This document shows, one piece after another, positions 51,149-59,896 of a stretch of 64,000 nucleotides of DNA. The stretch is from JBPCMN01 sp013695115 (GTDB lineage Bacteria; Actinomycetota; Acidimicrobiia; IMCC26256; JACDBD01): contig JBPCMN010000058.1 of the NCBI GenBank assembly GCA_051002235.1, positions 24,743 through 88,742 on the forward strand, given 5' to 3'. How positions within the stretch are numbered: position 1 is the first letter of the stretch; every line of letters starts with the position of its first letter. Under the pieces are notes generated by a model that saw only the letters and a list, made by a program, of their open reading frames with translations, had not been told where the DNA came from and made no database searches. Position numbers and translations under genes: made by a program.

Positions 51149-51994
51149 CTACGGGTCGATGTTGGTGGCGACCAGATCGGCGAAGGCAGCGGCGATCGCC
51201 GCCGTCACCGGGCCCGGGGCTGCCGGCAGCGCGGTGCCGTCGATGTGCGAGATCGCCTGCACCTCGCGGGTCGAGGACGTCAGGAGGGCCTCGTCGGCGC
51301 GGGCGAGCGCGTTGACGGGTACGTCGCGCTCTTCGGCCGGGATGCCCTCGCGTGCGCACAGCTCCAACACGAACGCGCGGGTGACGCCGGCGAGGATGCC
51401 GGCCGACTCGGTGGGCGTGCACAGGGTGCCGTCGAGGGCGAGGAAGACGTTGGAGCCGGTCGCTTCGCAGAGGTTCCCGGCGGTGTTGGCGAAGATCGCC
51501 TCGCCACCGCCGTGTTCACGGGCGAACGCGAGGGCGCGGACGTTCTCGGCGTAGGAGATGGTCTTGAGCCCGGCGACGGCGCCGTGCTCGTTGCGGGTCC
51601 ACGGGACCGTGACGACGGTGGTGCTCGCCGGCCACGGCGCCATCGGACCCGCGGCCACGATCACGGTCGGCGGCGCGTCACCACGCTCCGATCCGAGCGG
51701 TGAGGGCCCGCCGGTGACGGTGATCCGGACGCGCCCCTCCGCGAGTCGGTTGGCGTGCAGCACGGCGTCGACCGTCGTCCGCAGCCTCTCCGTGTCCGGG
51801 GCTTCGAGCCCGAGCCCGTCGGCCGACCGAGCAAGCCGCTGGACGTGGCGCGTCCACGCGAACGGCACGCCGCCGTACACCCGGAGCGTCTCGAACACGC
51901 CGTTGCCCACGAGCAGGCCGTGGTCGAACGGAGAGACGCGGGCCGCGCTCGCGGGCAGGAGCTCGCCGTCGACGGAGACGACGGGATCCGTCAC
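51149..51994 (-). CDS. pabC: Aminodeoxychorismate lyase / class IV aminotransferase
   Basis: 281 residues from GTG 51994, overlapping the pabB stop (GTGA). PLP fold type IV: SPFDHGLLVGNGVFETLRVYGG, the PLP lysine in GLKTISYAENVRA, GGGEAIFANTAGNLCEATGSNVFL and TPTESAGILAGVTRAFVL. It releases pyruvate from aminodeoxychorismate to give p-aminobenzoate for folate. The pabB neighbour decides against a branched-chain aminotransferase. Confidence 0.9.
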   Translation of the reverse strand: MTDPVVSVDGELLPASAARVSPFDHGLLVGNGVFETLRVYGGVPFAWTRHVQRLARSADGLGLEAPDTERLRTTVDAVLHANRLAEGRVRITVTGGPSPLGSERGDAPPTVIVAAGPMAPWPASTTVVTVPWTRNEHGAVAGLKTISYAENVRALAFAREHGGGEAIFANTAGNLCEATGSNVFLALDGTLCTPTESAGILAGVTRAFVLELCAREGIPAEERDVPVNALARADEALLTSSTREVQAISHIDGTALPAAPGPVTAAIAAAFADLVATNIDP

Positions 51995-53226
51995 GATGCC
52001 AGCGCCGCCGCCTGTACATCGTGACGGCCCGCGGCCGCCAGGAGTCGCGCCGCCTTGAGCTCGGTCTCGGCCCACTCCGCGTCCGGCCGGGAGTCGGCCA
52101 CGATGCCGGCTCCCACTCCCAGATGGGTGGCCCCACCCGACATCGTGAACGTGCGGATAGCCACCGCCAGCTCACCGGCGTCGCGTTCGGTGTCGATCCA
52201 GCCGACCGCGCCGCAGTAGACCCCCCGCCGCACCGGCTCCAGGTCCTCGATGATCTGGAGCACGCGCGGCTTCGGAGCCCCGGTCACAGACGCGGGGGGA
52301 AAGGTGGCGTGCAGCAGTGACCCGACGCCGGCGTCCTCGCGCAACCGCCCCCGTACGGTGCTCACCAGGTGGTGGAGCCCGGGGTGCGCCTCGACCGCAC
52401 ACAGCGACGGCACCGCGATCGAACCGGGCTCGCACACCCGTCCGAGGTCGTTGCGGGCGAGATCGACGATCATCACGTTCTCGGCCCGGTCCTTGGCGCT
52501 GGCGCGCAACGCCCCGGGGTCGGTGCCGGTGCCCTTGATCGGCCGGGTCTCGACGCTCCGACCCCGCCAGCGCAGGAAGCACTCCGGCGATGCCGACACC
52601 ACTGACAGGCCTGCCAAACGGAGCAACCCTGCGTACGGTGCCGGGTTGACCCGTTCGAGCTCGGCGAACAGTCCGACCGGGTCGACCACGTGCTCGGTGG
52701 TGAGCCGCCGGGTCAGATTGACCTGGTAGCAGTCGCCGGCGCGGAGGTGCGCGAGCACCCGCTCCACGCCGGCCTCGAACTCGCTGCGGCTGAGGCTCGA
52801 GTGCCAGTGCATGGCGGTGGGACGGTGCTCGCCCGGCCGGGCGCGCGTCCGCACCGCGGCTTCGAGTAACGGGCGCCCGGGGCCGTCGCCGACGATCTCG
52901 ACGTCGCCTGCCACCGGGTCGAAGACCGCCCGGGTGGCGAACCGGGCCAGCACAAGATCGGCTGGCATGAGGTCGGCGGGTGAGTCGGGCTCCGGTCCCC
53001 GCCGCGGCTCGACGTGCTCCACCGCCCGGCCGAGGTCGTAGGCGAGGAACCCGGCCCACCACCCCGGCGACAGCGAATCGACGCGCTCGAAGGCGGCGGC
53101 GCCCGAGGCGACCACGACCTCGTCGGGCCACACCCCGACGACGACGCGACTCCCGGCGCGCACTGACACTGCCTGGAGGTCAGGGGGGAGCGCGGCGAGG
53201 ATGCTCGCGGTCGTGGCGCCGGCCAT
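51991..53226 (-). CDS. pabB: Aminodeoxychorismate synthase component I
   Basis: 411 residues from ATG 53226, 6 nt after a TACCCT -10. Chorismate-binding domain: GDCYQVNLTRRL, SPECFLRWRGRSVETRPIKGTGTDP (the PIKGT motif marks PabB/TrpE-type enzymes), DLARNDLGRVCEPGS, HLVSTVRGRLRED, FPPASVTGAPKPRVLQIIEDLE. The N-terminal 150 residues are shorter than in TrpE, consistent with PabB. With PabC downstream it makes p-aminobenzoate; the glutaminase PabA is not here. Confidence 0.92.
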   Translation of the reverse strand: MAGATTASILAALPPDLQAVSVRAGSRVVVGVWPDEVVVASGAAAFERVDSLSPGWWAGFLAYDLGRAVEHVEPRRGPEPDSPADLMPADLVLARFATRAVFDPVAGDVEIVGDGPGRPLLEAAVRTRARPGEHRPTAMHWHSSLSRSEFEAGVERVLAHLRAGDCYQVNLTRRLTTEHVVDPVGLFAELERVNPAPYAGLLRLAGLSVVSASPECFLRWRGRSVETRPIKGTGTDPGALRASAKDRAENVMIVDLARNDLGRVCEPGSIAVPSLCAVEAHPGLHHLVSTVRGRLREDAGVGSLLHATFPPASVTGAPKPRVLQIIEDLEPVRRGVYCGAVGWIDTERDAGELAVAIRTFTMSGGATHLGVGAGIVADSRPDAEWAETELKAARLLAAAGRHDVQAAALAS

Positions 53227-53232
53227 ACGGCG

Positions 53233-53238
53233 AGGGTA
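53233..53238 (-). promoter_or_regulatory. -10 box for pabB-pabC
   Basis: TACCCT on the minus strand, 6 nt before ATG 53226. Confidence 0.5.
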
Positions 53239-53287
53239 TCGCCAGCCTGCGCCGGTCCCCGCCGGGACTTCTCGAAGGGCCTCCCGG

Positions 53288-53293
53288 TAACAT
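53288..53293 (+). promoter_or_regulatory. -10 box for the LCP gene
   Basis: TAACAT ends 6 nt before ATG 53300. Confidence 0.5.
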
Positions 53294-53299
53294 CCGGGC

Positions 53300-54784
53300 A
53301 TGGTGAGCACGGCCCGCTCGGGCGTCCGCGCTTGGGTCTGGACGTACCTGATCGCCCTGAGCGTGGCGGCCACGGTGACGGTGGGTGGCTTGGCGGGGGT
53401 GAACTTCCTCTACGACCAGAAGGTCAAGAACATCGAGCGCGTCGACGTGAAGGTCGACGAGAACACCGACCCGGCCGAGCCGGCCAACTTCCTGCTCATC
53501 GGGTCCGACACCCGTGCCTTCGTCGACACCGCCGAGGAGGAGGAGGCGTTCGGCGACGAGGCCGACGCCGGCGGGCAGCGCTCCGACACGATCATGATCG
53601 TCCACGTCGATCCCGAGAACCGCAAGGGCCTCCTGGTCTCCTTTCCCCGCGACCTCCTGGTGGACATCCCCGGCATCGGTGAGTCGAAGATCAACGCTGC
53701 CTACAACGAGGGTCCCCAGAAGGTCATCGACACCGTCCAGTCGTTCTTCCAGATTCCTATCCACCACTACCTCGAGGTCGACTTCGCCAGCTTCGGGTCC
53801 ATCGTCGACGCGGTGGGGGGCGTGAAGATCTACTTCTCCTCCGCCGGCCGGGACAAGAAGACCGGCTTCGACAACCTCACCTTCAACTGGCAGCCCGGGT
53901 GCTACGAGCTCAACGGCGGCCAGGCATTGGCGTATGTGCGGTCGCGCAGCTACGAGGACGCCATCTTCGAGGAGGGCGTCGGCGTCACATGGGTGCCCGA
54001 CTCCACCGGCGACATCGGGCGGATCAGACGTCAGCAGGAGTTCATGCGCCGGCTGGCGGCGCAGGCGGTGGCGACCGCGCTCGACAACCCGCTCAAGGCG
54101 AACCGGATCGCCGACGAGAGCCTGGCCGAGCTCAAGGCCGACCAGGGCCTGAGCCGGACCGACATCAACAAGCTCATCCAGGCGTTTCGCAAGGTCGATC
54201 CCAACGACATCAACAGCATCGAGATGGTGACGTTCCCGTTCGACGACACCGGCGAGCTGTTCGAGGGCCAGTCGGTGCTGTATCCCAACATGGAAGCGGC
54301 CGAGCCCCTGCTCAACCGACTGCGCGAGCTCGTGACGCCGACCGAGGGTGCGGCCCAGCCCGAAGGTGCGTCGCCGAGCACGATCCGGGTGCGGGTGTTC
54401 AACGGCTCGGGAGTGAACGGCGCCGCCGCCGACACGGTGGCGGTGCTCCAGGACCACGGCTTCCAGGGCGGCGCCACCGGCAACAACCCCGACGGCACCA
54501 TCGAGCAGACCGAGGTGCGCTACCGCCCCGGGTCGGAGTCCAAGGCGAAGGTCGTGCAGGCACTGCTGCCCGGCGGCGCCAAGCTGATCGCAGACGACTC
54601 GATCGTCGAGGCCGACGTACTGCTCGTGCTGGGGGAGGACTTCACCGGTGTGACACCGCCTGCCGACGCGGTCCCGACCGAGACGGCCGCGCCCGAGACG
54701 ACACCGTCGACGGCCGCGCCCGAGAGCACCCCCGAGGGCGAGCAGGGCAAGAAGGGTGAGGCGCCGCCCACGCCGGCCTGCTAA
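53300..54784 (+). CDS. LytR-CpsA-Psr (LCP) family protein with LytR_C domain
   Basis: 494 residues. One N-terminal membrane segment (about 15-37), then the LCP catalytic domain outside the cell: NFLLIGSDTRAF, RSDTIMIVHVDPENRKGLLVSFPRDLLVDIPG, KINAAYNEGP, GGQALAYVRSR, RRQQEFMRRLA. A LytR_C domain lies near 365-455 (IRVRVFNGSGVNGAAADTVAVLQDHGF). The tail is Pro/Thr/Glu-rich and ends in Cys. LCP proteins transfer lipid-linked glycans onto peptidoglycan (arabinogalactan-type ligation in mycobacteria). It heads the surface-glycan locus. Confidence 0.93.
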   Translation: MVSTARSGVRAWVWTYLIALSVAATVTVGGLAGVNFLYDQKVKNIERVDVKVDENTDPAEPANFLLIGSDTRAFVDTAEEEEAFGDEADAGGQRSDTIMIVHVDPENRKGLLVSFPRDLLVDIPGIGESKINAAYNEGPQKVIDTVQSFFQIPIHHYLEVDFASFGSIVDAVGGVKIYFSSAGRDKKTGFDNLTFNWQPGCYELNGGQALAYVRSRSYEDAIFEEGVGVTWVPDSTGDIGRIRRQQEFMRRLAAQAVATALDNPLKANRIADESLAELKADQGLSRTDINKLIQAFRKVDPNDINSIEMVTFPFDDTGELFEGQSVLYPNMEAAEPLLNRLRELVTPTEGAAQPEGASPSTIRVRVFNGSGVNGAAADTVAVLQDHGFQGGATGNNPDGTIEQTEVRYRPGSESKAKVVQALLPGGAKLIADDSIVEADVLLVLGEDFTGVTPPADAVPTETAAPETTPSTAAPESTPEGEQGKKGEAPPTPAC

Positions 54785-54808
54785 ACGGGCCGCAGACGAC
54801 CCCTGCCG

Positions 54809-54814
54809 TAGGCT
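54809..54814 (+). promoter_or_regulatory. -10 box for ugd
   Basis: TAGGCT ends 6 nt before ATG 54821 (only 3 nt before GTG 54818), which favours the ATG as start. Confidence 0.5.
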
Positions 54815-54820
54815 TTCGTG

Positions 54821-56116
54821 ATGAGCTCGATTGCGGTCGTCGGCGCGGGATACGTCGGGCTGACCACCGCCGCCTGCCTCGCCCACTTGGGTCACGACGT
54901 CGCCTGCGCCGACGTCGACGCCGACAAGGTCCGGCAGCTGAAGAAGGGCGAGGTGCCGATCCTCGAGGAGGGTCTGCCGGCGTTGGTCGCCGAGGGCCTC
55001 GGCGCCCGCCGGCTCGACTTCGTCGTGGGCGCGCCGGTGGCGGCGGCGGTCGCCGAGTTCGTGTTCCTCTGCGTCCCGACCCCGCAGGGCGACGACGGCG
55101 CCGCCGACCTGTCCGTCGTCGAGGACGTCGTGCGCGAGATCGCGCCCGTGCTCCAGCCGGGGACGGTCGTCGTCAACAAGTCGACGATGCCGGTGGGGTC
55201 GACCCGGCTGGTGGAGCGCATCCTGGGTGACGCGGGCGCGGCGGTCGATGCGGTCGGGGTGGCGTCCAACCCCGAGTTTCTCCGCGAGGGCACCGCGGTG
55301 CGCGACTTCCTCCATCCCAACCGGGTGGTTATCGGATGCGACGACGCCGCGGTCGCGGTGCGCGTCTCCGACCTCTACCGCGGCGTGCACGCCCCCATCC
55401 TCGTGACCGACCCGGCGTCGGCCGAGATGATCAAGTACGCGTCGAACGCCTTCCTCGCCACCAAGATCTCGTTCATCAACGCCATCGCCAACCTGTGCGA
55501 GGCCGTGAACGCCGACGTGCGCGAGGTCGCGCTCGGGATGGGCTACGACTCCCGCATCGGGTTCGAGTTCCTCCACCCCGGTCCCGGGTACGGAGGCTCG
55601 TGCTTCCCGAAAGACACCGCCGCCCTGCTCCACACGGCTGAGGTCGCGGGCTCCGACTTCAGCCTGTTGGAGGGGGTGGTCGAGGTGAACCGCCGCCAGC
55701 AGGAGCGCGTGGTCGCCAAGATCCGCGCCGCTGCCGGCGGGTCGGTCGAGGGCGTGCGCATCGCGCTCTGGGGCCTCACCTTCAAGGCCAACACCGACGA
55801 CCTGCGGGATTCCCCCGCGCTCGTGGTGGCGGGCCGGCTCCTCGAGGAAGGCGCCCGGCTCCGGGCCTACGACCCGGTGGCGGGCGAGCAGGCCGCGGAC
55901 CGGCTCCCCGGGGTCGACGTCGTCGCCGACGCCTACGACGCCTGCCGCGACGCCCGGGTCCTCGCGGTGCTCACCGAATGGGACGAGTTCCGGTGGCTCG
56001 AGTTCGACCGGGTCGCCGAGGCCATGGACCGCCCTTCGGTCGTCGATGCCCGCAACCTCCTCGATCCGGTGGCGATGCGCCGCCGGGGATTCGAGTACCA
56101 GGGCGTCGGACGCTGA
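54821..56116 (+). CDS. ugd: UDP-glucose 6-dehydrogenase
   Basis: 431 residues from ATG 54821. Oxidises UDP-glucose to UDP-glucuronate with two NAD+. N-terminal VVGAGYVGLTTAACLAHLGHDV, CVPTPQGDDGAADLS, NKSTMPVGST, ASNPEFLREGTAVRDFLHPNRVVIG, the catalytic Cys in GYGGSCFPKDTAAL and the C-terminal GLTFKANTDDLRDSPAL. GDP-mannose dehydrogenase is related, but the following decarboxylase-like gene favours UDP-glucose. The stop overlaps the next ATG. Confidence 0.92.
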   Translation: MSSIAVVGAGYVGLTTAACLAHLGHDVACADVDADKVRQLKKGEVPILEEGLPALVAEGLGARRLDFVVGAPVAAAVAEFVFLCVPTPQGDDGAADLSVVEDVVREIAPVLQPGTVVVNKSTMPVGSTRLVERILGDAGAAVDAVGVASNPEFLREGTAVRDFLHPNRVVIGCDDAAVAVRVSDLYRGVHAPILVTDPASAEMIKYASNAFLATKISFINAIANLCEAVNADVREVALGMGYDSRIGFEFLHPGPGYGGSCFPKDTAALLHTAEVAGSDFSLLEGVVEVNRRQQERVVAKIRAAAGGSVEGVRIALWGLTFKANTDDLRDSPALVVAGRLLEEGARLRAYDPVAGEQAADRLPGVDVVADAYDACRDARVLAVLTEWDEFRWLEFDRVAEAMDRPSVVDARNLLDPVAMRRRGFEYQGVGR

Positions 56117-57060
56117 TGCCGCGCGCCGTCGTGACCGGCGGGGCCGGCTTCCTCGGCTCCCACCTCTGCCGCGAGCTGCGCGCCCGCGGCTGGGAGGTGG
56201 TCGCGGTCGACAACCTGCTCACCGGCCGGCGCCAGAACGTCGAAGACCTCCTCGGTCCCGGGTTCGAGCTGGTGGAGCACGACGTGATCAGGTCGCTGCC
56301 GGTCGACGGCGTGGTCGACGCGGTCCTGCACTTCGCCAGTCCCGCCAGCCCGCCCGAGTACCTCGCCCACCCGGTGGAGACGCTGGAGGTGGGCTCGATC
56401 GGGACCCGGCACGCGCTCGAGCTCGCCCGCGAGCGCGGCGCCCGCTTCCTGCTCGCGTCCACCAGCGAGGTCTACGGCGACCCGCTGGTGCACCCCCAGC
56501 CCGAGACGTACTGGGGGAACGTCAACTCCGTCGGTCCGCGCGCGGTGTACGACGAGGCTAAGCGCTATGCCGAGGCGCTGACGATGACGTACCACCGGCT
56601 GTACGACCTCGACACGAAGATCGTGCGCATCTTCAATACTTTCGGCGAGGGTTTGGCGTCGGGTGACGGGCGCGTCGTGTCGAACTTCCTCGCTCAGGCG
56701 CTCGACGGCAAGCCGCTCACGGTCTATGGCGACGGGACCCAGACCCGGTCGTTCTGTTACGTCGCCGACGAGGTGCGCGGCATCCTCGCCCTGCTCGACT
56801 CCGACCATGAGGGGCCGATGAACATAGGCAACCCCGACGAGTTCACCGTCCTCGAGCTGGCCGAGTTAGTGCTGGACGTGACCGGCTCCGACTCCGAGGT
56901 GACGTTCGAAGAGCTGCCGGTCGACGATCCCGTGCGCCGGCGCCCCGACATCAGCCTCGCCTCCAAGATCCTCGGTTGGCGTCCCGAGATCGACCTCCGC
57001 GAGGGTCTCGCCCGCACCTACGAGTGGTATCGGGGGGAACGTGACCGGGGCAGGGCCTGA
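56116..57060 (+). CDS. uxs: NAD-dependent SDR, probable UDP-glucuronate decarboxylase (UDP-xylose synthase)
   Basis: 314 residues from ATG 56116, 1 nt overlap with ugd (TGATG). Extended SDR: AVVTGGAGFLGSHLCRELRARGWEVVAVDNLLTGRRQNVE, HFASPASPPEYLAHPVETLEVGSIGT, the catalytic triad region LLASTSEVYGDP and YDEAKRYAEALTM (YxxxK), FNTFGEGLASGDGRVVSNF, RSFCYVADEVRGI. The HFASPASPPEY and RIFNT segments are typical of UDP-xylose synthases. It would convert the product of Ugd into UDP-xylose. Confidence 0.82.
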   Translation: MPRAVVTGGAGFLGSHLCRELRARGWEVVAVDNLLTGRRQNVEDLLGPGFELVEHDVIRSLPVDGVVDAVLHFASPASPPEYLAHPVETLEVGSIGTRHALELARERGARFLLASTSEVYGDPLVHPQPETYWGNVNSVGPRAVYDEAKRYAEALTMTYHRLYDLDTKIVRIFNTFGEGLASGDGRVVSNFLAQALDGKPLTVYGDGTQTRSFCYVADEVRGILALLDSDHEGPMNIGNPDEFTVLELAELVLDVTGSDSEVTFEELPVDDPVRRRPDISLASKILGWRPEIDLREGLARTYEWYRGERDRGRA

Positions 57061-57754
57061 GGCGGGGTACAAGAAGCTCTCGGTCATCGTCCCCGTCTTC
57101 AACGAGCGCAACACGGTGGTGGAGGTCGTCCGGCGCATGCGCGCGGTCGAGCTGCCGGTGGACCGCGAGATCGTCCTGGTCGACGACGGAAGCGACGACG
57201 GCACCCAGGCGGTACTCCCGCAGCTGGGCGACAGCACCGTGCGCATCGTCATGCACCCGCGCAACAAGGGGAAGGGCGCGGCCGTGCGCACCGCGCTCGA
57301 GACCGTCACCGGCGACCTCGTCATCATCCAGGACGCCGACCTCGAGTACGACCCCGAGGACTGGCCCAAGCTGCTCGCGCCGGTGCTGAAGGGGAGGGCG
57401 CAGGTCGTCTACGGGTCGCGGTTCACCGGCGAGCGCCGCAACATGCTGTTCCTGCACTGGCTGGGGAACCGGTTCCTGTCGCTCGTCACCAACGTCCTCT
57501 ACAACACCACCCTCTCCGACATGGAGACCTGCTACAAGCTGTTCGACCGGCGCGTCCTCGACGGGATCGAATTGGACTCCGACCGGTTCGAGTTCGAGCC
57601 CGAGATCACCGCCAAGATCTTGCGCCAGAAGATCCGCATCTACGAGGTCCCGATCTCGTACGCCGGCCGCGAGCCTGAGGAGGGCAAGAAGATCACCTGG
57701 CGCGACGGGTTCTCGGCGCTGTGGACGCTCGTGAAGTACCGAGTCGTGGATTGA
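57041..57754 (+). CDS. Family 2 glycosyltransferase, polyprenyl-phosphate sugar transferase type
   Basis: 237 residues from GTG 57041, overlapping the previous gene by 20 nt. GT-A fold: LSVIVPVFNERNTVVEVVRRM, VLVDDGSDDGTQAVL, GKGAAVRTALETVTGDLVIIQDADLEYDPEDWPKLL, SRFTGERRN, ETCYKLFDRRVL. It resembles dolichol-phosphate mannosyl/glucosyl transferases (DPM1/GtrB) without the C-terminal membrane helices. It would load a sugar onto a polyprenyl phosphate for surface glycan building. Confidence 0.88.
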   Translation: MTGAGPEAGYKKLSVIVPVFNERNTVVEVVRRMRAVELPVDREIVLVDDGSDDGTQAVLPQLGDSTVRIVMHPRNKGKGAAVRTALETVTGDLVIIQDADLEYDPEDWPKLLAPVLKGRAQVVYGSRFTGERRNMLFLHWLGNRFLSLVTNVLYNTTLSDMETCYKLFDRRVLDGIELDSDRFEFEPEITAKILRQKIRIYEVPISYAGREPEEGKKITWRDGFSALWTLVKYRVVD

Positions 57755-57758
57755 CGCG

Positions 57759-58880
57759 ATGAAGGTAGGCATCAACGCCGAGCCGCTGTTCCAGCGGGTC
57801 GCCACCGGGGCGGGCGTCTACACGCTGGCGCTGTGCGAGGCCATGGCCGCGATCGGCCACACCGACGACCTCCTCCTCTTCCACGCCCTCCACCCCATCG
57901 TCCCGGCCGAGGTCGAGGCGCTCCCGCTCCGGCGGTGCGAGTTCGCGCTCGAACGTGCCGCCCTCTACGCATCGTGGACGGAGTCCCGCCGCCCCGCGCC
58001 CCAGACCATCTGCGGACCGCTCGACGTCGTGCACGCGCCCGGCCCGATGCTGCCGCCGGGCGGCGCCGCCGCCGTCGTCGCTACCGTGCACGACCTCGCG
58101 CCGGTGCGCTTCCCCGAGCGCTACCCGCGCGACGTGCGGCTCACGCTCAAGCGGGGGCTGCGCTTCGCCGCCCGGGAGGCCGACCGGATCATCTGCCCGT
58201 CGCACAGCACCGCCGACGAGGTCCAGGAGCTGCTGGGTGTCGAGCGCGACCGGCTGCGCATCGTGCCGCACGGCGTGGCGATGCCCGCGCCCGACCCGGA
58301 GCGGGCGAGCGAGTTCGTCGCCGGGCGCGGCATTCCCGAGCCCTACGTGCTCTGGGTGGGCACCCAGGAGGAGCGCAAGAACGTGCTCGCGGTCCTGGAC
58401 GCGTTCGAGCAGGTCTCGCGGGTCGACCCGGCGGTGACGTTGGTGGTCCACGGCCCCCAGGGCTGGCTCGGCGCCGAGGTGGCCGACGGGATCCGACGCC
58501 GCCGCCTCGAGGACCGCACCCGGGTCAGCGAGGGCGGGTTGACCCGCGAGGAGCTCGCCGCGCTGTACTCGCGGGCGAGCGTGTTCGTCTTTCCGTCGAT
58601 CTACGAGGGGTTCGGCCTCCCGGTGCTGGAGGCGATGGCGTGCGGTGCGCCGGTGATCACGTCCGACCGTTCCGCCATGCCCGAGTCGGCGGGCGACGCC
58701 GCCGTGCTCGTCGACCCCGACGACCACGACGCCCTCGGCGACGCCCTCGGTGATCTGCTGGCGGACGCCGACGCCCGCGCCGACCTGACCCGCCGGGGCC
58801 GGGCGCGGGCCGCCGACTTCAGCTGGGAGGTCACCGCCCGCCGCACCTGGGACGTATACGAGGAGCTGATCGACACGTGA
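57759..58880 (+). CDS. Family 4 glycosyltransferase
   Basis: 373 residues from ATG 57759, 4 bp after the preceding gene. GT-B fold: N-terminal VGINAEPLFQRVATGAGVYTLALCEAMA, CPSHSTADEVQELLGVERDRLRIVPHGVAMP, LWVGTQEERKNVLAVLDAFEQV and donor-binding PSIYEGFGLPVLEAMACGAPVITSDRSAMPESAGDAAVLVDP. Mannosyltransferase-like. Repeat R6 begins 4 nt after its stop. Confidence 0.9.
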   Translation: MKVGINAEPLFQRVATGAGVYTLALCEAMAAIGHTDDLLLFHALHPIVPAEVEALPLRRCEFALERAALYASWTESRRPAPQTICGPLDVVHAPGPMLPPGGAAAVVATVHDLAPVRFPERYPRDVRLTLKRGLRFAAREADRIICPSHSTADEVQELLGVERDRLRIVPHGVAMPAPDPERASEFVAGRGIPEPYVLWVGTQEERKNVLAVLDAFEQVSRVDPAVTLVVHGPQGWLGAEVADGIRRRRLEDRTRVSEGGLTREELAALYSRASVFVFPSIYEGFGLPVLEAMACGAPVITSDRSAMPESAGDAAVLVDPDDHDALGDALGDLLADADARADLTRRGRARAADFSWEVTARRTWDVYEELIDT

Positions 58881-59884
58881 CCCAGGAAGGCCTGCCATCC
58901 ACCGGCCGGCCGCCAGGATTGCGCGGGAGCGGCGAGCGGCCCGAAGGGCGGGCGCCGGCCAACTCTTCGAGGGATGGCCCGGCGCCCGAGCGAGCCCGAC
59001 CAAGAAGGTGGTCGGTGGTGGTGGTCAACTACGAGGCAGGGGAGCAGCTGGTCGGGTGTGTGCTCTCGCTGCTGGCCGACACCAGCGCCGGCGGGGCACC
59101 CGAGGTCGTCGTCGTCGACAACGGCTCGACCGACGGCTCGGCCGAGGAGTTGGCGGCGGCACTCCCCGGCGTCCGGCTGGTACGACCCGGCACCAACCTG
59201 GGTTACGCGACGGCGGCCAACCGCGGGATCGCGGCCACGACCGCACCGGTGGTCGCGGTGTGCAACCCCGACATCGAGCTGGAGCCCGGCACCGCCGCCG
59301 CCCTCCTCGCCCGCTTCGACGCCGAGCCCGACCTGGGGGCGCTGGGACCGATGGTGCGCAACCGCGACGGCTCCGTGTACCCGTCGGCCCGGTCGGTGCC
59401 CACTGTCGGCGACGCCGTCGGCCACGGCGTGTTCGGGCTGGTGCGTCCGCGGAACCGCTTCACCCGCCGCTACCGCGAGCTCGACGCCGACCCGAACCGG
59501 GCGCGTGACTCCGACTTCGTCTCGGGCGCGGCCATTTGGCTGCGACGGGCCGCGCTCGAGGCCATCGACGGGTGGGACGAGGGCTACTTCATGTATGTCG
59601 AGGACGTCGACCTGTGCTGGCGCCTGCGCCGCGCCGGCTGGCGGGTCGCGTACGAGCCCGGCGGCAGCGTCGTCCACGTGCAGGGAGCGAGCACCGCGCG
59701 CCACCCGTACCGCATGATCCTCGAGCACCACCGGTCGCTGGCGCGGTTCGCGGCCAAGCGTTGGCACGGCGTGAAGCGGTTGCTCCTCGTGCCGGCGGCG
59801 GCGTTCCTCGCGGTCCGCGCCGCCTGCGCGATGGGAGCGCACGCGCTCGGGTGGCGAGGCCGGCAGCCGAGGGTCAGCGGGTAG
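58877..59884 (+). CDS. Family 2 glycosyltransferase (WbbL-like), N-terminus extended through a repeat
   Basis: 335 residues if started at GTG 58877, which overlaps the previous stop (GTGA). GT-A fold: WSVVVVNYEAGEQLVGCVLSLL, EVVVVDNGSTDGSAEEL, NLGYATAANRGIAAT, VCNPDIELEPGTAAALLARF, SGAAIWLRRAALEAIDGWDEGYFMYVEDVDLCWRLRRAGW. It resembles rhamnosyltransferase WbbL. Residues about 3-44 are the in-frame translation of repeat R6 and have no counterpart in the family. GTG 59015, behind AAGAAGG at 59002-59008 in the repeat tail, gives a normal-length protein of 289 residues and is an equally good start. Confidence 0.88.
   Translation: MTQEGLPSTGRPPGLRGSGERPEGRAPANSSRDGPAPERARPRRWSVVVVNYEAGEQLVGCVLSLLADTSAGGAPEVVVVDNGSTDGSAEELAAALPGVRLVRPGTNLGYATAANRGIAATTAPVVAVCNPDIELEPGTAAALLARFDAEPDLGALGPMVRNRDGSVYPSARSVPTVGDAVGHGVFGLVRPRNRFTRRYRELDADPNRARDSDFVSGAAIWLRRAALEAIDGWDEGYFMYVEDVDLCWRLRRAGWRVAYEPGGSVVHVQGASTARHPYRMILEHHRSLARFAAKRWHGVKRLLLVPAAAFLAVRAACAMGAHALGWRGRQPRVSG
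58884..59008 (+). repeat. Stop-associated hairpin repeat, copy R6
   Basis: AGGAAGGCCTGCCATCC (58884-58900), GGATTGCGCGGGAGCGGCGA, CGGCCCGAAGGGCGGG, a long hairpin GGGCGCCGGCCA...TGGCCCGGCGCCC (58950-58987, one bulged C) with inner CTC-TTC-GAG, then GAGCGAGCCCGACCAAGAAGG. It starts 4 nt after a stop codon, like R5, and is open in the frame of the glycosyltransferase. Confidence 0.85.
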
Positions 59885-59887
59885 CAT
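59882..59887 (+). promoter_or_regulatory. -10-like box overlapping the WbbL-like stop
   Basis: TAGCAT, 9 nt before ATG 59897; begins at the TAG stop codon of the previous gene. Confidence 0.35.
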
Positions 59888-59896
59888 CGACCCGAC

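Noticed and set aside
52607..52617. AGGCCTGCCA, resembling the head of the dispersed repeat
   Set aside because: It is inside pabB in a conserved coding stretch and none of the other repeat modules follow.
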